A stretch of DNA of 64,000 nucleotides from the NCBI RefSeq assembly GCF_001942625.1, contig NZ_MLCL01000024.1, positions 186,001 to 250,000 of the forward strand. Direction: 5' to 3'. The translations under genes and the position numbers were made by a program. Positions 45,243 to 53,204 of this stretch are shown in pieces. The notes beneath the pieces are model-generated. The model ran no database searches. It was not told where the DNA came from and worked only from the letters and a program-made list of their open reading frames with translations. Numbering within the stretch: position 1 is the first letter of the stretch; the number at the start of each line of letters is the position of its first letter. This DNA comes from Mycobacterium syngnathidarum (GTDB lineage Bacteria > Actinomycetota > Actinomycetes > Mycobacteriales > Mycobacteriaceae).

Positions 45243-47081
45243 ATGAGCGGCCCGTTGGGGTTGTCGATCGGGACCACCAACTTGGTTGCGGCGCGTGTCG
45301 GCAATCAACCTGTCAGCCGGCGTTCGGTGCTGACCTTGTCGGCCGACCGGACGCCGCAGGTCGGCGTGCCTGTGTCCGGTTCCGGTGTCACCCTGAGCGG
45401 CTTCGTGGAGCGGGTCGGCGATCCGGTGCCGTTGGTGGCGCCCGACGGCGCCTCCTATTCCGCGGACACCCTGTTGGTCGAGGCGCTCGATGCAATGGTC
45501 GAGCTGGCCGGTGGCCCCTCGGATCAACTGGCCATCGCGGTGCCTGCGCATTGGGGAGCGCCTACGCTGCGTGCCCTGCGTAATGCCCTACGCACCAATC
45601 CCAGCTTCTCGCGCGACGGGCGGCCGCCGCGCCTGGTCCCCGATGCTGTCGCCTCTCTGGCCGCGTTACGTGCCAACCCGGGCCTGCCGCCCAACGGTGT
45701 GGTGGCACTGCTGGACTTCGGCGGTGGCGGTACCAGCATCACGCTCGCCGATGCCGCCGCGGCGTTCGAACCGATCGACGAGACCACCCGCTATCCCGAT
45801 TTCTCCGGTGATCAGATCGACCAGGCGCTGCTGGCGTATGTGCTTGACGGCGTGGCCCAGGCCGGTGGCATCGATCCGGCAGGTACCGCGGCGGTCGGTT
45901 CGCTGGCCCGGCTGCGTGAGGAATGCCGTCAGGCCAAGGAACGGCTGTCAGCGGACACCGCGACCGATCTCGTGGTGGAACTGCCCGGCTATTCGGCCAC
46001 CGTACGGGTGACGCGCACCGAACTCGAGTCGTTGATCCAAGCTCCGCTGGACGGTGCGCTGGACGCGCTGGAAAAAATGTTGGAGCGCAACGGGATCAGT
46101 TGGCCGGCGGTGTCGGCAGTGGTGACCATAGGTGGCGGCGCCAGTATTCCTCTTGTCACCCAACGCCTTTCGGAGCACTCCCGGGCGGTGGTGGCGACGA
46201 CGCCGCAGCCTGCACTGGACGCCGCGATCGGCGCCGCGCTGTCTGCCGCCTACCTCGCCGAGGCCGATGCGCAAACCGGGGTGGCGCCCACACTGGGTGC
46301 GGCGGCCGTGGTGCCTCCGGTCGAAATGCCTTCCAGCCCAGAGAGTTCCTCTACATTCCGCGCGTTGGCGTGGTCAGAAGATGACGCCGGCGACGACGTG
46401 GTGCCCTACACCGGTCCCGATCTGGTGGACTCCTACGGCAGCGAGACAGCTGCGCGGCCGGCTGTGCAGTATGTCCCGCCGACGGGCCCGATCGAACAGC
46501 CACCCGCGGGCTGGCAGCGTTTGCCGCTGACGGTTTTCGCGGTGGCCGCGGCGCTGGTGGTCGTCGCGATCGGTGGCGTCACCTATGCGCTGACCAGTGC
46601 CACGGGCACCGCACCGAGTTCAGAGGTCAAGCCACCGGAGCCCAAACCGCTGCCCCCGCAGGAAGTGGCACCGAGCCCGGTCGAAGCCCCGCCCCCGGCC
46701 CCGGCCGCACCGCCGCCCGCGCCTGAGCCGGTGACTCAGGCCCCGCCGCCGGTCACCGTGACCCAGGCGCCGCCCCCGCCGGTGACGGAGACGCACGTCG
46801 TCACGCAGACGACCACGCCTCCGCCCGTCACCACGACGACGACAACCACCACAACGACCACCACCACCACGACGACGCCGCCGACAACCACCACCACGGT
46901 GCCGACCACGACCACCACCACGACGAACCCGATGACGACGACGTACGTCACCGTGCCGTTCGTCCCGGTACCGATTCCGATCCAGGTGCCGAACCGTGGC
47001 GAAACGCAGCAGCCCTATCCGCAACAGCCGCAGTACCCGTACCAGCAGCAACCGCAATATCCGTACCAGCCTTACCCGTGA
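45243..47081 (+). CDS. Membrane-anchored Hsp70-like protein with Thr/Pro-rich extracytoplasmic tail
   Basis: A 612-aa protein. Residues 1-340 form an actin/Hsp70-type nucleotide-binding domain (LGLSIGTTNLVAARV, VALLDFGGGGTSITLAD, VVTIGGGASIPLVTQRL). No DnaK substrate-binding domain follows. A linker leads to a single transmembrane helix (about 427-451, TVFAVAAALVVVAIGGVTYAL). The tail is outside the membrane: Pro-rich (PPPAPAAPPPAPEP), then long runs of Thr, then a Gln/Pro/Tyr-rich end (QPQYPYQQQ). This topology suggests an ATP-sensing cytoplasmic domain linked through the membrane to a wall-spanning tail. ATG 45243 is chosen; the frame is open upstream but weak. Confidence 0.8.
   Translation: MSGPLGLSIGTTNLVAARVGNQPVSRRSVLTLSADRTPQVGVPVSGSGVTLSGFVERVGDPVPLVAPDGASYSADTLLVEALDAMVELAGGPSDQLAIAVPAHWGAPTLRALRNALRTNPSFSRDGRPPRLVPDAVASLAALRANPGLPPNGVVALLDFGGGGTSITLADAAAAFEPIDETTRYPDFSGDQIDQALLAYVLDGVAQAGGIDPAGTAAVGSLARLREECRQAKERLSADTATDLVVELPGYSATVRVTRTELESLIQAPLDGALDALEKMLERNGISWPAVSAVVTIGGGASIPLVTQRLSEHSRAVVATTPQPALDAAIGAALSAAYLAEADAQTGVAPTLGAAAVVPPVEMPSSPESSSTFRALAWSEDDAGDDVVPYTGPDLVDSYGSETAARPAVQYVPPTGPIEQPPAGWQRLPLTVFAVAAALVVVAIGGVTYALTSATGTAPSSEVKPPEPKPLPPQEVAPSPVEAPPPAPAAPPPAPEPVTQAPPPVTVTQAPPPPVTETHVVTQTTTPPPVTTTTTTTTTTTTTTTTPPTTTTTVPTTTTTTTNPMTTTYVTVPFVPVPIPIQVPNRGETQQPYPQQPQYPYQQQPQYPYQPYP
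46822..46930 (+). repeat. Low-complexity ACN-codon (poly-Thr) repeat inside the Hsp70-like gene
   Basis: A run of ACC/ACG/ACA codons encodes long Thr stretches interrupted by Pro pairs. It resembles a slippage-prone microsatellite, though codon mixing (ACC, ACG, ACA) will limit replication slippage. It belongs to the wall-spanning tail of the encoded protein. Confidence 0.75.
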
Positions 47082-47130
47082 CGAACTGCGGCTGAGCGCG
47101 CTACCTTTCGATCAACAATCGGGAGGCATC

Positions 47131-47574
47131 GTGAACCGCATCTATGCTGCCGCCGTCGGCGCCGTCGCATCCATGTGTTTGTCAGTCGCACCGGCCTTGG
47201 CAACACCTGCCGAAGGCGACGTGGTGCGCACTGATCTCGGTCAGGGAACCACCACGGCGCCGATCTGGGTGGTGACCACAGGCCAGCCCACCACGCTGCA
47301 TGTGCAGAGCCTGTTGCTCAAGCCTGGAGCCGACAGCGGTTGGCACAGCCACCCCGGGTGGGAACAATCGGTGCTCAACGAGGGTGCCGTGGTGGTGCAA
47401 ACCGCGGCCAACTGCGCACCGGTGGAGTACGTCGCGGGCCAGGCGGTCGTGATTCCGGCCGGGGTGGCGCACCGGGTGTCGAACCAGGGCGCCGTCGATG
47501 CCGATGTCGTGGTGACCTACACGCTGCCCGCCGACGCACCGGTGCGCGACGACGCTCCTGTTGCCTGTCCCTAG
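47131..47574 (+). CDS. Secreted cupin-domain protein
   Basis: A 147-aa protein. A signal peptide (about 1-24, AAAVGAVASMCLSVAPALA) precedes one cupin domain. Motif 1 is GWHSHPGWEQSVLNEG and motif 2 is IPAGVAHRVSNQG, giving His-His-Glu and His metal ligands. Two cysteines (NCAPVEY and the C-terminal VACP) could form a disulfide outside the membrane. GTG 47131 has GGGAGG seven bases upstream and lies 49 bp after the Hsp70-like gene. The function is unknown; cupins can bind metals or small organics. Confidence 0.85.
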   Translation: MNRIYAAAVGAVASMCLSVAPALATPAEGDVVRTDLGQGTTTAPIWVVTTGQPTTLHVQSLLLKPGADSGWHSHPGWEQSVLNEGAVVVQTAANCAPVEYVAGQAVVIPAGVAHRVSNQGAVDADVVVTYTLPADAPVRDDAPVACP

Positions 47575-47651
47575 CTGCGAAAACGCATCTCGCACCACGA
47601 AACTTTGGGCAGGGTCGGAAATGTGGGTAAGAGTTCGGTTAAGGTTCTGCT

Positions 47652-48539
47652 GTGCCTGAGATGGATCGTCGCAGTGTGATGTTCATGATGGGTCTGGGGG
47701 TGGCAGCGGCTTCATTGCCTGCCGGGATGGCCAACGCCGACCCGGCAATTGGTGATAACCCGCCTGCGCCTGCCCCTGGAGCGCCCACTCCGCCTGCTGC
47801 CGCCGCGGCGCAGCCCAACTTCCTGTTCCAGGATGAGTTCAATGGTCCGGCCGGCGCTCCGCCCGACCCGACGTGGTGGCACCTGATCCCGGAGCGCGAG
47901 ACCATCAAGAACCCGGTCGAGTGGGACAAGCCGTTCAACATGGGCCGCTACGTCGCCGACACCCAGCACGCGTTCCAGGACGGCAAGGGCAACCTGGTGA
48001 TCCGTGCGACGCGCGGACCGGGCACCACGGTGCAGGAGAAGTACGCCAGCGCCAAGGTCGTCGGGAACTGGCGTGGTGGCATCGGCACCACCTGGGAGGC
48101 CCGGGTCAAGCTCAACTGCCTCACCGACGGTGCCTGGCCGGCGTTCTGGCTCCTCAACGACAATCCCGTTCGCGGTGGCGAGGTCGACCTGGTCGAGTGG
48201 TACGGCAACCGTGACTGGCCGTCGGGCACCACGGTGCACGCCCGGCTGGACGGCGAATCGTTCGCCACCAACCCGCACCCCATCGACAGCGCGTGGCATA
48301 CCTGGCGGATGACGTGGAGCCCGCAGGGGATGTACTTCTGGAAGGACTATGCCCCGGGCATGGAACCTTTCTTCGAGGTCCCGGCAAACTCTTTGCAGGA
48401 CTGGCCCTTCAACGATCCCGGCTACACGATGGTGCCGGTGTTCAACATTGCCGTCGGCGGCTCGGGCGGGCGTGACCCGAGTGGTGGCGACTACCCGGCC
48501 GAGATGCTGGTCGACTGGATTCGCGTTTTCCAGGGCTGA
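47652..48539 (+). CDS. Secreted glycoside hydrolase family 16 beta-glucanase (Rv0315-like)
   Basis: A 295-aa GH16 enzyme. The N-terminus has a twin-arginine-like signal (MDRRSVMFMMGLGVAAASLPA), a Pro/Ala-rich linker (about 35-52), and then the catalytic domain. The catalytic signature ExDxxE is GGEVDLVEWYG, with Glu177, Asp179 and Glu182. The length and the domain match M. tuberculosis Rv0315, a beta-1,3-glucanase, from memory. It probably cleaves beta-1,3/1,4-glucans outside the cell. GTG 47652 gives the earliest start; ATG 47661 (MDRRSV) is possible. A strong hairpin follows. Confidence 0.9.
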   Translation: MPEMDRRSVMFMMGLGVAAASLPAGMANADPAIGDNPPAPAPGAPTPPAAAAAQPNFLFQDEFNGPAGAPPDPTWWHLIPERETIKNPVEWDKPFNMGRYVADTQHAFQDGKGNLVIRATRGPGTTVQEKYASAKVVGNWRGGIGTTWEARVKLNCLTDGAWPAFWLLNDNPVRGGEVDLVEWYGNRDWPSGTTVHARLDGESFATNPHPIDSAWHTWRMTWSPQGMYFWKDYAPGMEPFFEVPANSLQDWPFNDPGYTMVPVFNIAVGGSGGRDPSGGDYPAEMLVDWIRVFQG

Positions 48540-48577
48540 GTTTTCTGGCGATCTTCCGCCCGCTCACGCCTGCTTTG

Positions 48578-48621
48578 TCACGCTGGAGTGGCGCTCGGCT
48601 TCGAGCGCCACTCCAGCGTGA
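48578..48621. terminator. Perfect 20-bp stem hairpin, bidirectional terminator and dispersed-palindrome copy
   Basis: TCACGCTGGAGTGGCGCTCG (48578-48597) is followed by GCTT and its exact complement (48602-48621). It lies between the convergent GH16 and alcohol dehydrogenase genes. It shares GCCACTCCAGCGTGA with the hairpin at 10336-10411, pointing to a repeat family. No U-tract follows. Confidence 0.75.
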
Positions 48622-48651
48622 TATTGGGCGCGGTGAGGGGACGCGACGGCG

Positions 48652-49665
48652 TCAGGGGGCTACCGCGATCCGCAGTTTGTCGGTGGGCGGTGGGCGCAGC
48701 GCCGCCTCGATTTGGGCGAGCGGCACCGGCGCCGTGACGAGCGCATCCCACGGATAACGCGCACGGGTGCGGTCGAGGAATTCCACCGCCTGGTGAAGAT
48801 GCCGGGGTTCGTAGTTGTGCACACCGGTGATGGTCAACCAGTGCCGCACAACGGTTTCCGGGTCCACTGACAGGGGCGGCCCAGGAGTGACCGAGCCGGC
48901 CAGCACCAGGATGCCGCCGATGTCGAGACGGCCCAAGGCGTTCGCGACGGCAGTGCTGGATCCGGTGTAGTCGATGGTCACATCAACCGGACCATCGTCA
49001 CAGCTTCGTCCGCCGAACCGTGCCGCGAGCGCCATCCGGTCGTCATTGCGGTCGACCACCTGAACATCTGCCCCGGCCGCGTCACATGCCGCGACTGCGG
49101 TGAGGCCGAGCATCCCTGCGCCGCCGATGAGTACACGTCGTCCCTTCAATTCACCGGCGGCCTCCAAGGTGGCCATGACCGTTGCCGTCGCACACGCGGC
49201 GGGTGCGGCAACCGTGTCGGGCAGCGTGTCGGGAACCGCGGCGATGGTGGTGCCGCGCGGCAGGACCACGTGTGCGGCATAGGAACCCGACAACGGCCAG
49301 TCTCCGTCGAAAGGTTCGTGGCCCACCTTGCGTACCGACAGGCATTTGGCGCTCAGCCCGGACCGGCAGCGGCTGCAGGTACCGCAGGTCACTGTCACCG
49401 ACCAGATAACACGTTGTCCGACTTGGGCATCCGCCCCCGCGCCGACTGCGACGACGTTCCCGACGGCTTCGTGCCCGAGCACCGAGGGGCACGGCGCGGG
49501 CCGCCGTCTGCTGACGGTGTGCAGGTCGCTGCCGCAGACCGTGGCAAGTCGGACCCGCACCAGTACCTCACCGTCGCCGAGTAAGGGAACCGGAACTTCC
49601 CGCACCTCGACGCCGGAGCCGGTCCACACCGCGGCCGCTGTCACACGAGGCGGGATCGGATCCAT
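48652..49665 (-). CDS. Zinc-binding alcohol dehydrogenase of the phosphonate cluster type
   Basis: A 337-aa MDR-family dehydrogenase. Zinc ligands are visible: Cys and Asp in TVCGSDLHTV, His-Glu in LGHEAVGNVV, and the structural-zinc cysteines in CGTCSRCRSGLSAKC. The cofactor motif is VLIGGAGMLGLTAV. Proteins like this are found beside phosphonate genes and have been named accordingly; I place it there by context. It overlaps phnE by 25 bp at ATG 49665. GTG 49644 would give a GTGA overlap. GAAAGG before ATG 49665 favours the longer form. It is the last gene of the phn operon, and its substrate is unknown. Confidence 0.83.
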   Translation of the reverse strand: MDPIPPRVTAAAVWTGSGVEVREVPVPLLGDGEVLVRVRLATVCGSDLHTVSRRRPAPCPSVLGHEAVGNVVAVGAGADAQVGQRVIWSVTVTCGTCSRCRSGLSAKCLSVRKVGHEPFDGDWPLSGSYAAHVVLPRGTTIAAVPDTLPDTVAAPAACATATVMATLEAAGELKGRRVLIGGAGMLGLTAVAACDAAGADVQVVDRNDDRMALAARFGGRSCDDGPVDVTIDYTGSSTAVANALGRLDIGGILVLAGSVTPGPPLSVDPETVVRHWLTITGVHNYEPRHLHQAVEFLDRTRARYPWDALVTAPVPLAQIEAALRPPPTDKLRIAVAP

Positions 49666-51236
49666 CCTGACAACCTTTCGATGGCGTAGACGATGACGAA
49701 GATGACGAGGACGATCGCGCCGGCGACATCGAAGTTCAGGGTGCGGATCGACTCGAACAGCAGGTAGCCGACACCGCCCGCGCCGACGATGCCCAAGATG
49801 GTCGAGGTACGCACATTCACGTCGAACAAGTACAGGCTGGACCCCACCATCGCCGGCATGGCTTGTGGAATCACCGCGGAGAACAACGTCTTCCACCAAC
49901 CCCCACCCACCGAGTGAACGGCCTCCAGCGGTCCAGGGTCGATCTCCTCGACCGCGTCGGCCACGAGTTTGGCCAGGAATCCGATCGAGCCGATGGCCAA
50001 TGCGCAGGTGCCGGCGATGGGGCCGAGCCCCAACGCCGCAACGAACACGACGGCCAGGATCAGCTCGGGCACCGCCCGCACCAGCAGGATCCAGCCGCGA
50101 GCGGCCCAGTAGACCGCCGGATGGGGAGTGACGTTGCGGGCGGCCAGGATCCCGACCGGAATCGACAGCACGACGCCGATCGCGGTCGACACCACACCGA
50201 TAGCCACGGTTTGGCCTGCGGCCACGAACAATTCGCTGCCCAGTGCGGAGAAGTTGGGCGGGACCATCCGGGCGAACACCTCGATGGCCGGCCCCACCCA
50301 GGTCACCAGGGACATCGGGTTGATCTTCAACATCGCCAAGGCGAGCACGCAGCCCGCGATGAGTCCGCCGCCGAACACGAACCGCGCGATGCGCTCCCGG
50401 GCCGGGTTCGACTGCGCGGGATCCAGCAACATCCGGCGGATCACAATCGAAAGCAGCTCCATGGCGGCGATGATCACCAGGATGACACAGGCGATACCGA
50501 GTGCCCGCGGATAGATCAAGCCCCGCAACGCATCCTGCAACGCGAAGCCGATGCCTCCGGCGCCGACGAAGCCGAGCACCACCGACATGCGCAGGTTGAT
50601 GTCGATGCGGTAGATGAACGTCGCGATCCACGACGGGACGGCCTGGGGGACGACGGCGTTGAGCATCTCGCGAAAGTAGCTCGCACCGGTGCTGCGCACC
50701 GCCTCCCGAGGACCAGGGTCGGTCTGCTCGATGGCATCGGCGAACACCTTGCCGAGCATCCCGATCGAATGCAGTGCCAGCGCGAGAATGCCCGGGAGAA
50801 CACCGATTCCGAGTGCACGGACGAACAGCACGGCGAACAGAAGATCGGGCATCGCCCGGCAGAACGTGATGATGGCACGGGCCACCGCCTGCACGGCCGG
50901 ATGCGGTGTGGTGTTGCGGGCGGCCATAAACGCCAGCGGCACCGAGGCAATCGCAGCGAGCACCGTCCCCAGTACCGCCATCAACAGGGTCTCGACGGCC
51001 AGGCCGGCGATGCGTCCCGGGTCATCGAGCCGGGGCGGGACCATCCGTTCCAACAATGCGGCGACTTCGTCGAAACCGTTGAGCAGGGTGGCCGGGGCGA
51101 AGTCGATGGACCAGGCCGCGACGATGGTGGCCACTACCGCGGCGACCGTGACCAGGTGCAGCAGGCCGGGCAGGGGCCTGTGGTCGGTTGGGGGAGAGGC
51201 CGAGGGCGTGGGCCGTTCGGTGAGATCGGTGCTCAC
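49641..51236 (-). CDS. phnE: Phosphonate/phosphite ABC permease PhnE, two fused permease modules
   Basis: A 531-aa polytopic protein made of two PhnE-type permease modules in one chain. Module 1 (about 20-270) and module 2 (about 290-530) each contain the EAA-like cytoplasmic loop: DPGPREAVRSTGASYFREM and DPGPLEAVHSVGGGWWKTL. Matched features such as VVLGFVGAGGIGFAL and TILGIVGAGGVGYLL recur in both halves. A single PhnE normally has about 270 residues and works as a dimer; the fusion would replace that. GTG 51236 overlaps phnC by 4 bp (GTGA). Confidence 0.93.
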   Translation of the reverse strand: MSTDLTERPTPSASPPTDHRPLPGLLHLVTVAAVVATIVAAWSIDFAPATLLNGFDEVAALLERMVPPRLDDPGRIAGLAVETLLMAVLGTVLAAIASVPLAFMAARNTTPHPAVQAVARAIITFCRAMPDLLFAVLFVRALGIGVLPGILALALHSIGMLGKVFADAIEQTDPGPREAVRSTGASYFREMLNAVVPQAVPSWIATFIYRIDINLRMSVVLGFVGAGGIGFALQDALRGLIYPRALGIACVILVIIAAMELLSIVIRRMLLDPAQSNPARERIARFVFGGGLIAGCVLALAMLKINPMSLVTWVGPAIEVFARMVPPNFSALGSELFVAAGQTVAIGVVSTAIGVVLSIPVGILAARNVTPHPAVYWAARGWILLVRAVPELILAVVFVAALGLGPIAGTCALAIGSIGFLAKLVADAVEEIDPGPLEAVHSVGGGWWKTLFSAVIPQAMPAMVGSSLYLFDVNVRTSTILGIVGAGGVGYLLFESIRTLNFDVAGAIVLVIFVIVYAIERLSGWIRSRLV

Positions 51237-52045
51237 GAGGGACGGGCCGCCGAACGGGCTGCCGGATCCACGCGTTGATAGATCTCCATGACGTCGTCGC
51301 GAGTCATCCCGACCGCGGGCCGGTCCAGGATCTTCTGGCCGTTGCGCAGGCCGACCAGGCGATGCGCCCAGCCCAGCGCGAGGTCAACCTGGTGCAGCGT
51401 GCATACGACGGTCAGTTTCTCCTCGATGCAGACCCGGAACAGCAGATCCATGACCACACCGGCGTTTTCGGGATCGAGTGAGGCGACGGGTTCGTCGGCC
51501 AGCAGTAGGCCGGGTTTCTGCATCAGGGTGCGGGCGATCGCGACGCGCTGTTGCTGACCGCCGGAGAGGGTGTCGGCGCGGCGGTCGGCGTAGTCGGCCA
51601 GGCCGACGCGGTCCAGATGGGCCAGGGCTTCGGCGCGCATTGTCTTGGGGTAGGTCAGCGCGCCGTAGCGGGGGAGCCGCAGCTGGCCGAGGCCGCCGAT
51701 CAGGACGTTCTCCAGGCAGCTCAACCGCCCGACCAGATTGAAGTGCTGAAAGACGAACCCCACGTTGCGGCGCAGCGCCCGCAACTGTCTGGCCGAGGCC
51801 CGATCGACATGGGTGCCGCCGACCTCGACACTGCCGGATGTCACCGGGTGCAGTCCGTTCAGGCAACGCAGCAGGGTGGACTTGCCCGACCCGGACAGGC
51901 CGAGCAGCACCAGCATCTCACTGCGCCGCACGTCGAGGCTGACGTGATCCAGGGCCAGGGTGTCACCGAAGCGTTTGGTGACGTCGCGGGCGATGACGAC
52001 GAGGTCGTCGCCCGCGACGGAGTGGTGGGGTCCGTCGGACGGCAT
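51233..52045 (-). CDS. phnC: Phosphonate/phosphite ABC transporter ATP-binding protein PhnC
   Basis: A 270-aa ABC ATPase. Walker A is LGLSGSGKSTLLR, the Q-loop is VFQHFNLVGRLS, the signature LSGGQQQRVAIAR, and Walker B LLLADEPVASLDP. The H-loop is TLHQVDLAL. It energises the PhnD-PhnE importer of phosphonate, phosphite or phosphate. ATG 52045 is chosen; it lies 5 bp after the phnD stop, whereas the longer frame overlaps phnD. The gene is coupled to phnE by overlap. Confidence 0.94.
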   Translation of the reverse strand: MPSDGPHHSVAGDDLVVIARDVTKRFGDTLALDHVSLDVRRSEMLVLLGLSGSGKSTLLRCLNGLHPVTSGSVEVGGTHVDRASARQLRALRRNVGFVFQHFNLVGRLSCLENVLIGGLGQLRLPRYGALTYPKTMRAEALAHLDRVGLADYADRRADTLSGGQQQRVAIARTLMQKPGLLLADEPVASLDPENAGVVMDLLFRVCIEEKLTVVCTLHQVDLALGWAHRLVGLRNGQKILDRPAVGMTRDDVMEIYQRVDPAARSAARPS

Positions 52046-52050
52046 GGTTG

Positions 52051-53028
52051 TCAGCCCTTGCACTTCTCGGAACCGGTGACGTCACAGACGTGGCGCACGC
52101 CGCTGTAATCCGAGTCCTCGACCGGCACGAAGCCCCAGGCACGCTCGTCGGTGATCCGGCAGGCGTCGCCCTCGCAGAAACCCTCGGCCTCAAGGTTTGT
52201 CACGTTCACCTTGTCGGCGAAGAGGGTCTTGAGCTTGCCGACGGCTTCGGGACCCAGGGCGTCGTTGGCGGCGAACACCGAGCCGGCGATCATCTCCGAC
52301 TTCCATACTGTCTTGAGCTGGCCTGGTTTGAGGTCGCCCTTGGCGATCATGGTCTTGTCGACCATGGTGTCGAAGGCGAAGCCGGCGTCGCAGTCACCGT
52401 TGGCGATCGCCAGCGCTGAAGAGTCGTGGCCGCCGGCGAAGATCGGGGACATTGCCTTGGACAGATCGCCCTCGGAGCCGGATTCGATAACCCCCGCCTC
52501 GATCAGGCCCGCGGTCGGGTACAGGAATCCCGAGGTGGAGCTCGGGTCGACGAAGCAGACCTTCTTGCCGGCAAAGTCCTTGAGGCCGTTGATGTTCGCC
52601 TCGTCAGCGCGGGCCAGTCCGTAGGACTGATACCCGGGCTGGGCGCCTTGCTCCTGGATCACCGCACCGACCGGGGTGACCTTGGCTCCGTTGACGCCCG
52701 CAACGACGTAGGCGAACGGGCCGAAGAAGGCCAGGTCGACGTTGTTGGCGATGATGCCCTCGACCACCCCGGCGTAGTCGGAGGCCTGCACGAACTCGAC
52801 CTTGGAGCCGGTCTCCTTCTCCAGCAGCTTGATCAGTGGCTGGTAGCTGGCCTTGAGGTCGGTGGAGTTCTCGGCCGGGATCGCGGCCAGGGTCAGGGTT
52901 TCCGGGAAGCCCTGGGCGGTCGTGGCGTCCGAATTGTCGGAGCTTGAACAGCCCGACATTGCGAGCGCGGTGCAGGCAGCTGCCACGGCAGCGATACGAG
53001 CTGAGGGGCGCGGGATGCGGAACATCAT
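52051..53028 (-). CDS. phnD: Phosphonate/phosphite-binding lipoprotein PhnD
   Basis: A 325-aa substrate-binding protein. The N-terminus is a lipoprotein signal ending ALAMSGC, followed by an acidic linker. The mature protein has the PhnD-family start LTLAAIPAENSTDLKASYQPL and the signature IIANNVDLAFFGPFAYVVA. It should capture phosphonate, phosphite or phosphate outside the membrane for PhnC/PhnE. Two C-terminal cysteines (CEGDAC) and VCDV/EKC may form disulfides. ATG 53028 has GAAAGG about 9 bases upstream. It is the first gene of the operon and starts 86 bp from the nearest PhnF operator. Confidence 0.92.
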   Translation of the reverse strand: MMFRIPRPSARIAAVAAACTALAMSGCSSSDNSDATTAQGFPETLTLAAIPAENSTDLKASYQPLIKLLEKETGSKVEFVQASDYAGVVEGIIANNVDLAFFGPFAYVVAGVNGAKVTPVGAVIQEQGAQPGYQSYGLARADEANINGLKDFAGKKVCFVDPSSTSGFLYPTAGLIEAGVIESGSEGDLSKAMSPIFAGGHDSSALAIANGDCDAGFAFDTMVDKTMIAKGDLKPGQLKTVWKSEMIAGSVFAANDALGPEAVGKLKTLFADKVNVTNLEAEGFCEGDACRITDERAWGFVPVEDSDYSGVRHVCDVTGSEKCKG

Positions 53029-53113
53029 GGCGCGTAGGACCTTTCGGGCGGGGACGTTTGGCGGGCAGTGCGCGAGCGGGGGTGCGCAACTGCCCTGCCC
53101 CACACCCTGTGGG

Positions 53114-53127
53114 TTGGTCTATACCAA
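53114..53127. promoter_or_regulatory. PhnF operator 1
   Basis: TTGGTCTATACCAA is a perfect inverted repeat (TTGGT/ACCAA). It is nearly the TGGTATAGACCA site reported for PhnF upstream of phnDCE in M. smegmatis and is repeated identically at 53172-53185. This copy lies nearer phnD and should repress the phnDCE transcript. Confidence 0.85.
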
Positions 53128-53171
53128 CGGGTGCATCGAGGTTGGCGAGGAGGTTAACAACGCGGCAAGTC

Positions 53172-53185
53172 TTGGTCTATACCAA
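53172..53185. promoter_or_regulatory. PhnF operator 2
   Basis: The second identical copy of TTGGTCTATACCAA, 58 bp from the first, 19 bp upstream of the phnF start. It overlaps the probable phnF promoter, so it should mediate autoregulation. Confidence 0.85.
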
Positions 53186-53204
53186 ATCTTGCTACCGTTG
53201 ACGG

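Noticed and set aside
46822..46930. CRISPR array or tandem direct repeat
   Set aside because: The repetition is codon-level poly-Thr within a reading frame, without constant repeats and variable spacers. No CRISPR array was seen anywhere in the window.
46620..47057. Minus-strand Arg/Gly frame opposite the Thr-rich tail
   Set aside because: It is the antisense of a low-complexity ACN repeat, which yields Arg/Val/Gly runs by composition alone.
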